DNA from: Rugalucina vietnamica
Taxonomy: Eukaryota; Mollusca; Bivalvia; Lucinida; Lucinidae
NCBI GenBank assembly: GCA_964017185.1
Contig: OZ024883.1
Span: 41,966,395 to 42,030,394, forward strand
Direction: 5' to 3'
DNA length: 64,000 nucleotides
Part shown: positions 37,801 through 48,800 of the stretch, one piece after another
Numbering within the stretch: the stretch's first letter is position 1
How the letters are laid out: the number at the start of each line of letters is the position of its first letter
Position numbers and translations under genes: made by a program
Notes under the pieces: generated by a model
What the model saw: only the letters and a program-made list of their open reading frames with translations
The model's database searches: none
What the model was told of the DNA's origin: nothing

Positions 37801-40800
37801 CCATGTTGTGAGACAAACAAACATTCTGAATTTCTTGATATTCGAATATTGATAAAAACTTTAAATATTAGTGAAAAACCACAGAAAAGTGGATGGGGTA
37901 TACTAAGGAAATGTTTTATGACTTAGCAACCAAAAGTCTTAGAGAGGTAAAATTGATATCAAATAATTGCTATGTTAATGTTCTATAAACATGCGATAAT
38001 AAATGAATAATTTGACTTTCTTGTTGTTTGAATATTGATGAAAACTTGAAATATTTGATAAAAATCACAGAAAAATAGAGGGGGTATACCAACGGAAACA
38101 TTAATATCTCAGCAACCATAAGTCCTAGAGATCTGAAATTGGTATCAAATGATTGTTATGACAATAATGTATAAACATGTAATAATATAAATGACCAAGC
38201 TGACTATACCGTTGCAAAAAATTAAGAAAACTTAAGATATAAGAGAAAAAACACAGACAAATACAGGGGAGTGTACCAATAAAATTGACAATATCTCAGC
38301 AACCAAAAGCTGCAGAGAGCTGAAATTGATATCAAATGATTGCTACGATCATATTCTATACACAATTGATACAAAATGTACATAAAAGAACTTTATCCCC
38401 ATCAGAATACCACTGACATTTATGTTTATACAGGCAATTGTAAAAGGGCATGAAAATAAGCATTTTTTTGCACTAAAGTGACCTTTGACCTAAATCTGCA
38501 TTACTTTGTTGTAACAATTGTAACTGATTACATCATACAAATGCATTAGATGTAATTTGGGGCTTTTTTACAAAAAAAGAAGAAAATATTTCATAAGATA
38601 CTGCCATAATGTTGAAATATCTCAAATTTTGCACTTAGTTGACCTTTGACCTATTTTTGGGTCTCTGGGGCATTTTCAGACTTGGCATCCACCCTAGCGT
38701 GTATTGTTACACATTAAGGTACACATTAGGCATGGATGCCAAAATGTACTCAAAAATGCCAACAGAAAAATATTTGGGGGGCTTGGGAGGCCAACTAAGA
38801 ACTTAAATTTCGGTAATATTCTTGTGAAAATAAAGTTCTCACTAATAAAGAATTACTACACCTAGACCTCTTTATAACAAGCTTCGTTACAACACAGTTT
38901 TGGATAACACTGATCACTCTTGGACCCCAATTGGTCATTTGAGACTATTTTTGCTATATGCCTATACATTTTACTCTTGTTATAACATGGATTGGATAGT
39001 TTACACGGAAATTGGCTTGGACCCCAACAATTATAATGTTATAAAGAGGTTGTGGTGTATAAGCTTTATAGACTGCAATAGTAATTCAAAAAATCGCTAA
39101 TAATCTGGAAAACAAAAATTTGCGAAATAAAAGCCACGCGAAAATTTACGGACTTACAGTTTTATCGTCTTTTTTGTACTTTTTGGTCAGCTAAATCCTG
39201 CTCTCCACTTAGTCGTAAAGTGTCCATGACATAATTTTCTTAGTCCTTATTAGTGATAATTGGGCAGTCTAGACCATATAATTTCTCTGAATAAAACACA
39301 ATTTGGCGTAATTTCCTTTTGATCCCATGTGAAATGTTTTGATTACTCTTCGCCTGAAACTGTCATTTGAGCCGCCTCGTGGGAAAACCAACAATGTGGT
39401 TTCCGAACAGGTCCAACACAAACCGGACTGCACAGTCAAAGAAGACAGCTAGAAGCATGAAATTTCGTATGTAACAAGTAAAGGGATTGTATTATCTGTG
39501 TAGCGAAAACAAAGGCGCTGATCAGCTTCGCGGTTGATCTGCGCCTTTGTTTTCGCATATGCAAATTGTTGGTTTTCCCGTGAGGCGGCTCATTTGCTGC
39601 TGACATTTTGGAAAATAGTTTTGATACAGATAAGGCCTGGTGTGCGATGACCTAGTGGTAGAGTTGACTCTGAATGGAGAGGTAATGGATTCAAGCACCA
39701 CTGGGGTGCTGTGTTTCCTTGAGCAAGGCACATGAAGTCCTTATTGTAGTGGTTAGTAACAAGGAAGAGCTGGCTCGGTCTTGGCATGACTAAAAAATTA
39801 TTGACTTATACGTTAAACCACAAAACATGCAAATGAATATGTCAGAGATTATGGCTGGCCCCTTTCTTGTCGTTTGTGTTTTTGTGTGTTAGATACATGT
39901 ACTTTGCTGGTTACTTAAATGAGCATAAAATTTATATCATGGTGTGGTATTGTCAATTTGATGTTTCATCAGTAAACTATTATGATTCTGACATATGGTA
40001 CTCGCAGGACTACTTCTTCATTACATGTACATGACTCCATGTAATAATAATTAAATGATAAATAATTTCACGAGTGTAACACAATCAGTACAAAACTAGT
40101 CTCCTTTGCATCCCTCAAATCTTCAATCTGAGGGGTATCTATAAAGCGTCGCACATGTTAATAGTTCTTTTGCAATTTGTTTATTACAGGAATTACCAAG
40201 CATTATTCCACAACACATCCTGATTATGCTGAATGCATGGGTAAGTGTAAAAGGAAACATCTTTCTGCATAGCTCAGAAGTAGGAAGTACTCATCAAACA
40301 GAAACAATCATCAAAATTAAACCGTGAACCAAACAAGCCTCCGCACAAGAAAAACATCAATCTGCATATGCGAAAACAAAGACACAGATCAGCTGTGCAG
40401 TAACTGCACAGCTGATCAGCGCTTTTATTTTCACTACGCAGATAGAACAATCCCTCTTCTACTTTAATCCGAAATTTAAAGCTTCTAGCCTTCTTCTGTG
40501 ACTGTACAGGACAGTTTGTGTAAGACCTGGTGCGGAAATCCAAATTGTTGGTTTCCTCATGCAAAGGCTCTAACATAAGTTATGAACAGGAATTATTGCA
40601 TAAATACCCGTGCCACACGATATTAACAGCCGTTTATTAATGAAGAGAAAGCCATGCATTAACATTGCAATTCACGCGCGCACGTGCTGTTAATACATGG
40701 CTTTTACTTATGCTCGTTACCGGGCGCCACGCAAAGCACGTGCTAGGAATGAGAAACTGAAGTCCGCCCGGAACGAGCATAAAAACTAACGCTTTTACGC

Positions 40801-42827
40801 GTATGAAAATGTGATGAGGCTGTAAAATATAGTGCACCATATTTCTTTCGTTTCTGCACCTTATTTCTTTCGTTTCTGCAGAATTTATGCAATAATAGCG
40901 ATCAAAATGATTTTGTCATTCATTAACATTCGCTAGGTCCCTCGGGGAGTGTTGAAAACCTCGGGCTACGCCCTCGGTTTTCAACACTCCCCTCGGGACC
41001 TAGCAAATGTTAATGAATGGAAAATCATGTTTGATCCCTATATTAAAGGAGACTATGTTCAAATTAAATGGTGATGAAAAGCAAGATGACCTTACTGAGG
41101 GGATAAAATCAATTTCTTTACCCTTATAAAGCTTGGTGGCTTAGTTATGCACAAAAAGAGAGCAGATTTCCAAAAGGGTGCATTTTTATTATGCGTAACA
41201 TTGTGGATATTTGTAACAAAGCAACTGCTTTTGACTTGCCCAGCAGACGTATACTGACTACTGAGAGGGTCCACAATATTGTCAAAAGTGAGATTCAGAT
41301 GAAATAATCTGCTGTGATTAACCAAGCAAGAAAACTTTTGACCTTTGAATTGGATTTCTTCTTTTGCAGCAACACTGAAGAAAGTCAGTGAGCTTACAAA
41401 CACTTTTAAAGGACAGAGAAAGTGTATGGTAGGTACATGTGTTGTTTGGCAAATAAGAGCCTCATCAGGATAACAAATTTGTGACATGTATACCTCCTTG
41501 AACCCCACTTTTGTATAGCAAAACTGGGGTATGCAAGGGCATATCTACTTTTCTTATTTTGACTCCAAAACAATGATTGTTGGTACTCGTTAGATCCGCC
41601 TCATTGAGAAAAGTAGATATAGTTGCATACCCCAGTTTTGCTATATAAAAGTGGTGTTCATGGGGGTACACATGTCCAAAAATTCTATTGAAAATTTTCA
41701 AATAAAATCTGTTTATCACATGGGCATGTTTTCGTAATGCTATAGCTAAAAAAAAAAAGACCTGAGTTTGGTGGCTTGGTGGTAGAGCGTTGGGCATCAG
41801 GCCCAGAAATCAGGAGTTTGAATTCTAAGCTGGTCAAGTTGTGTCCTTGAGCAAGATGTAGTCTCCCCATATTACCAGCTGTTTATACAGGAAGAGATGA
41901 CTGTTCTGACATGACTGAAAAATTGTTGACTCTCGCTTTGGACTATTTACAAACATATTTTGCTAGAAACCAGGTCTGAAGCTCAAACACTTGTTTTACA
42001 ACCACAAAAGATTATTTGAAATTTGAGGTTGAGAAAATTTAAACGAGTGGGGGTTTGTGTAAGGAAAACAAAAGTACAGATATGCTGCCTGTTAAAATAG
42101 CTATACACCCGTGTTATTGCATATGCTTTTGAAATTTGTTTCTTAATGATAAGACTTTTTTGTCAGTCGTGTAGTGTTTTAGACCAGTAATTTCTTGGAA
42201 TGTTGACTACCGTATTAACACCGTTTGTATCTGTACTCTTTTGTAGGAAAATTTACAGAAGTTGATGGAATTACAGCGAGATCTCATAGGTCTAGATAGT
42301 TTGGTGCATCCCGATAGGGTAAGTTTTCCATTCTCCACAACCCTTCTTTAAAACTATTATCAGGACCTATGGCAATTCCTGTATCAGCTATTCAATCCCC
42401 GCTTCACTGAGAGTATAGTAGTGTATGGTTTTCTAGTAAAACTCATTTTAACACATAATTATAAGCCTGGCATGCTTTTTATGGGACATAGGCAAACTGC
42501 ATAGCCCCAGATGGGACACCGCAGACAGCGGCGTCCCATCTGGGGGGTATTCTGTTTGCCTAGAGGAACTTCATCGAAAAATGGAATATTCAGGCGGCCC
42601 CCGTGGCCGAGTGGTTAAGGTCGCTGACTTCAGCGCTCTTAATCATTCGATCATCTCACCGCTGTGGGTTCGCGCCTCGCTCGGGGCACGAGTCACATGT
42701 GGGACAAGCCAAGTTCTGCTTGCGGGTGTGTCAGGTGGTTTTTCCCCGGGTACTCCGGTTTTCGCCCCACCTACCGATTGATTCGTCTCGATATGAGTGA
42801 AAAAGCTTGAAAGGGACGTAAAACTGA

Positions 42828-42865
<38 letters not shown>

Positions 42866-45800
42866 AAAATGGAATAAATATTCAAAGTCACTCCTAACGC
42901 CCCTAAAATTGACAATGGGTTCACCCAAATGATAATACTGGGAAAATCCTTTCGTCAAATATGGGTTAAGTTACCTTTTATGGAGCATGTTGGCCTAGGT
43001 AGAGGTAGAGCCAGAGGTACAGGGTTTGAACCCCACTGAAACCATGTGGTCGTTCGTCTCTCACTAATGAGGAAGACCATCATTATTTCTTGAATAGGTT
43101 CGTGTGTGTTTGTGAGTTCTTTGATGGCTGACTAGGCCAATTCTAGCAATAAACTGTCGGTTGCAAGTAGAGCAAGTCAATGTCATGGAAACTGCTGGAG
43201 GCCCATTGGTCTTGGCTTTGCATTCTCTGTGCTTTCTTTCAGCTTCACAGATTCTCTGAAACCATGTAAAGCCCTTGAACAAGACACTTAAAGCTCCCCA
43301 TATTACTGGTTAAATACCCTGAAAACTGTAGGCTTTGTTTATTGAAAAATTGTTGTTAATTTCAGGAGTTTATCAGAGAAGGTTGTCTTCAGAAGTTTTC
43401 TAGGAAAGGTTATCAACAGAGAATGTTCTTTTTGGTGAGTACACCCTGCTCTACATTTAAATTTTGTTGACAATATATAAACCACACAATATCTTAAAAG
43501 CGTGACAATATATAAACCACACAATATCTTAAAAGCGTGACAATATATAAACCACAATATCTTAAAAGCGTGACAATATATAAACCACACAATATCTTAA
43601 AAGCGTGACAATATATAAACCACACAATATCTTAAAAGCGTGACAATATATAAACCACACAATATCTTAAAAGCGTGACAATATATAAACCACACAATAT
43701 CTTAAAAGGGTGACAATATATAAACCACACAATATCTTAAGGATGTTCGCTGCCAACATTTGACATTTTGGAACTTCCGGTTTTTATTTTGTTGAATATC
43801 TCGTAGACGGTTGCAGATATTTTCCTAATATTTTATATTTGAATACATATTGATGATATGCATTGAACGAGTCATGAAAATTGTCAATCTAAGGAACTTC
43901 ATTTTTTCACCCCATTTTCTGCAACTTTTTTGAAAATTTTATGTGTCAACAAAATTTAGGGGGTAGGGTTGATTAAACTTGAATAGTACGCAACTTCAAA
44001 TTACTTGCACTGATTTGATGTTTATTTTAGTAAAAGTAGATGTATACAATGTCTTCTTTAGCAGTATTTCTTTTTTTGGTGTGCTAGTTATAAATTTTGG
44101 GTGGTTTTATGAAATGGGGTGTTAGAAGAAAAACGGCCGAAAAAAGGCTTAAAATGGCGATTTTCAAGTTGTTGGTTCTCTCTTATATGCACACTACCCT
44201 ATATTTTTCATTCTTTTATTCGAATAATATGAATAAGTTCTGTGTTGTGTGAAAATACAAGAAAAAGTTTGAATCTACAAATATGGATTTGACATATTTA
44301 TTAATATTGAATTTTTTCGACTTTTCAAATTAGGGGGTAGGGTTGTTCAAAGAGTCAAAAACAATTGTCATCCACTTCAAGGTGAAAATTTATGTATGTT
44401 TTAGGTCCAAAATAGACAGCGTTACTTAAACAAAATGCCTTTTGAAAGCATCCGTGATGCATTGTTTGTCCAGGAAGGTATATGTGAAAGAATTGAAGAT
44501 TAAAATATTTTTTCTAATTTTCAAACATGTTGTTTAGAGGTCTCATTCAGAGCCCTGTAGCTCGAAAAAATGCACACTACCCTATATTTATTTTGTTTTC
44601 ATATGTCTTATTTTATCTTTTGGAATCAAAAAAGAGCAGTTAGAAAAAAAGTTTGAATACTTTTTCATTGGCAGCGAACATCCTTAAAAGCGTGACAATA
44701 TATAAACCACACAATATCTTAAAAGCGTGACAATATATAAACCACACAATATCTTAAAAGCGTGACAATATATAAACCACACAATATCTTAAAAGCGTGA
44801 CAATATATAAACCACACAATATCTTAAAAGCGAGAGAAACCTTGAGGACGGAACTTCAAATATAAAATAAGAACATGGATAATGAAATTTTGAATATTTT
44901 TCTAGTAAAAATTTTCCCGATGGAAGGTAAATGTAAGTAAAACTTAATTTATTCAAAAAGAATCGCCAAATACGTTTCCCAGATATCAGGTTTAACCCAT
45001 TAATACTTTATTTTCAGTTTTCTGATATGCTAGTCTATACCAGTAGAACTGCCATGCCAATGTTACAGTTCAAGGTACATGGACAAGTACCACTTAGGGG
45101 AATGATTGTAAGTATAGTGAACACCATAAATTAACAACAGAAATTAGAAACCTCTGTTTGCTTTATCTGCACCTACATGTGAACAACTAGGCAGTTTCTT
45201 TCTTCTTTGTTTTTTAATGCAGAGGCTCAGTGGTAGCACATCAGATTCTTGAGCAACATGTTTGGGATTTGAAACTATTGCTGCTGTGTTGTGTCCTTGA
45301 GCAAGAGATTTTAAGCTCCACAAAGTAGTTAAAGATGAGGCATAAGTTTTGGCCAAGTATCTAATGAAAGCAAAGACTGATCAGCTGCTTTGTTAAAGCG
45401 CTGCTGATCTCTGCCTTTTGTTTTATGGTAAATGTTTCTGACATTCACATACATGTAAATGTATAATATGCTCCAATAATTTTGATCTTTGTATTCCTAG
45501 ATTGAGGAGTCAGACCATGCTAAAATGGCCGTTGCAAACAGTTTTGCCATCTATGGTGGAAATAAATGTATCTTGGTAGCAGCAAGGTAAAAAGTCTAAC
45601 AACAATATTTGAGCCGCGACTCGAGAAAAACGGACTTCAGGGTTTCCGGCCAGGTCTGACACAAACCGAGCTGTACAAGCACAGAAGATGGTTAGAAGTA
45701 TAAATTTGGATTTAGGAAAAAGGGGCATTGTACTATCCGTGTAGCGAAAACAAAGGCGCTGATCAGCTTCGCAGCCACTGCGAAGCTGATCTGCACCTTT

Positions 45801-48800
45801 GTTTTCGCATAGGCAAAAACCCGGTTTTCTCCTGGCGTGGCTCATTTTATGTAACGTGCATTTTGGTGGCGATTTTAATGCTATATGCTGTATCAAGAAG
45901 AGTAAAAAGAATGTGGTCGTTATATGGGTAATTGCTATGCAAGGTGAATGAATGAACAGAGTGGTTAAGTCACTGAAATGACCTCAAGTCTTTTATTGTG
46001 GTCTTTTAAGGCAAAAAACAAACAAGGGGAGCGTGGAGGCCTAAATGAAGAAGGAGAGTCGAAGGGGTGGGAGGGGAATCCATCTGACACCAAGTTTCGT
46101 CTTTGAGCAAAACATGTTTACAACTCATAGCACTGGACAATACCCAGGACGTTTAGCTCCATCCTGGCATGTTTGAAAAACTGTTGATTCGAAAGTTAAA
46201 CAGAAGTTCAAAGACAAATTAAACTAGCAAATATCGGCCAGTTATTTAATCTTTACAATATTTATCTTTTTCACATTAAGAGCGAGCTGTAATGAAGGCT
46301 TGAAATAGACAAAACCGTAGGCTAAAAATAGGAATGGAATTACCTAAAGGCTAAAAATAGAAATAACCTATATATTTATCTCTCGTTTAGTTCACAAGAA
46401 GAAAAAGACAAGTGGATCGAGGACTTGAATGAGGCTGTGATAAAGGCTAAAAATAGAAACGATGACAAACTGAAGTTTGCAAGTCTCAAATCTAGTACCA
46501 GTAAGTACAAACAATTTTTCTTCTGGATGAGAGAAATTTTACACAAGAAGCCTCTTTGGTGCAGTGGTTTAGCCACTCTTCTTGAGATTATAAAACTTTT
46601 TTCAAGCTCAGCTCAGCTGATTATGAAATTTCAACTACTCATAAATGTTGAAATAGTTGAAATTAGTGGAAAATTCCGGTTCAATACTCAACAATTAGTA
46701 ATTTATCCTGCTCATAAATGTTGGCATTTTAACATTCATGAGCAGGATAAATTTTAGTCTCAGCTGAGCTGAGCATGAAAAAAAGTTTATAATCTCAAAC
46801 CCGATGTTGTTGGTTTGATTCCTTGGCCCTCCAGACTTTTGGATGAGGCTTTAAATCAAGGTTCTGTCTCCTTTGACCTAAATTTCTTGTCTGAGAATTT
46901 GATTTTGTAATTGATACAAGGTGAAAAAAAATAAATAAAATGTGATACAACAAAAAAGACAAAGAAAAAAGAAGACAAAGAAATGTAACTCACATTGTCC
47001 CAACATGACTGAGAAAAAATATTGATTTGGATATATAGCCTGAAACAAAGCAATGATAGTTCTTCTAATGCATAAAGTACAGGACTCCAGAGCAAGAGAT
47101 CCTGGGTTCAATACGTTTAGCTCCCCAATCTAGTTAAGACCCAGAAAAATGAGTCTGTGTCGAAACACAATTTAAAAATTGTTGACGGGGATGTAAAGCC
47201 ATAACCAAACCAAAACCATATTTTGAATTGCAGGTTCCACAGAGAATGTTGAAGCCGCAGATGGGAGCAATCCTGACCAAGGACCACCATCCCCAGAAAA
47301 ACAGGTCCAACATCGGGCCAACACTACTATGCATGTGTGTTGGCATCGGAACACTTCTGTCAGTAAAAGAGATTTTGAAAAGGCAGTCAAGGTAATAATA
47401 CATTATTCCATTGCGCCCCACCACCTACCCTGGGGCATCTGATTAAGGTACACCAACATCAGAAAAACAGGCCCACCATCGTGCCAACACTACTATGCAT
47501 GTGTGTTGGCATAGGAACACTTCTGTCAGTAAAAGGGATTTTGAAAAAGCTGTAAAAGTAATTAAACATAATTCTATGGCACCACACTCAGCCTGGGGCA
47601 TCAGGGAAAACTCAGCCTGGGGCATCAGGGAAAACAGCCTGGGGCATCAGGGAAAACAGCCTGGGGCATCAGGGAAAACAGCCTGGGGCATCAGGGAAAA
47701 CAGCCTGGGGCATCAGGGAAAACTCAGCCTGGGGCATCAGGGAAAACTCAGCCTGGGGCATCAGGGAAAACAGCATGGGGCATCAGGGAAAACAGCCTGG
47801 GGCATCAGGGAAAACTCAGCCTGGGGCATCAGGGAAAACTCAGCCTGGGGCATCAGGGAAAACAGCCTGGGGCATCAGGGAAAACTCAGCCTGGGGCATC
47901 AGGGAAAACAGCCTGGGGCATCAGGGAAATGAACGCTTAAGATTATGAATACATCAGATAGAAATAGACTGAAAAGCCTCATTATACATGATTTTAAAAA
48001 TACTGTTCCAAAAAGTTCCTACCCCCTTCATTCTTTCATTCTAACACCACTCATCTCAAAGCCACAAATTAAGGTCTACAATCACATTAGAGGCATTAGA
48101 CGTTGAAGTTTGCTCCGAAAGCAGCATTTTTAAAACGTTAACTAACATAATTTTTCCGCTCCATTTTAGTTTCCTAAATTTTTGCAAAATCTGGACAATT
48201 TCTCCAAATTTTCACATGAAATAGTTTTATAAAGCAATAATAACGATCAAACATGTTCTTTCTGATGCATTAAAGTCAGCTGGACCCCTCTCTGGAGGGT
48301 TGAAACCCTCGCATTTCAGGCTCGGGTTTCAATGCCTCCCTGGGAGCCCAGCAGATGTTAATGCATAGAAAACCATGTTTGATCCTTATATCATGTTCCT
48401 TTTCAGAATCAGCTGAGTGGTTATCTGTTACGAAAGTTCAAGAACAGTAACGGTTGGCAGAAACTCTGGGTTGTGTTCACAAACTTCTGTTTATACTTCT
48501 ACAAAACATATCAGGTTGGTATAGTCCTGCTTGTATTCAAGACTGTTAATTTCCCCAATCTTTTGGCTGAGATTAACTTAAGCCTGGCGTCCCTCATATG
48601 GGATATAGGCAAACATAATAGCCCCAGATGTGATGCCGCAGAACGCGGCGTCACATCTGGGGCTATTCTGTTTGCTGAACGAACATTCATAAAAAGAAAT
48701 GAATAAAATTTAAAAATCACTCCTGATGCCCACAAAAATGAAAGTGGACTCAACCAAATGATAACAGTTGGTGATTCCATTCGTCATTAATGGGTTAATG

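Larger units (their letters stand above)
34708..39160. mobile_element. H6-bounded composite element, ~4.4 kb, in FARP intron f-g
   Basis: The outer ends match the short H6 at 16981 (CTGTAAATCCGGAAATTTTC and TTACGGACTTACAG). Inside, a ~4.06-kb body (about 34737-38797) has its own arms: a 22-bp exact inverted match at 34779-34800 and 38743-38764. Arms carry AGGTCAAAGGTCA-type motifs next to GAGTGCAAAATA. The middle is the ~188-bp satellite. No transposase frame is seen. Confidence 0.7.

Noticed and set aside
42589-42690. Functional tRNA-Leu/Ser gene
   Set aside because: The A and B boxes are good, but the sequence continues into a SINE body with A-tail and target duplication, and related copies occur elsewhere in the window.
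43064-43282. Host zinc-finger gene exon on the minus strand
   Set aside because: Flanked by a 12-bp duplication inside a SINE, with a paralogous degraded copy at 61.4 kb, so it is a LINE tail.
43469-44832. CRISPR-like array (35-bp repeats)
   Set aside because: Units are head-to-tail without spacers; it is a minisatellite in an animal intron.
47495-47932. 145-residue frame with WGIRENS/GHQGK repeats
   Set aside because: It starts in exon n2 but then reads through its donor into the 22/24-bp minisatellite; unit lengths not divisible by 3 make the peptide change frame repeatedly.
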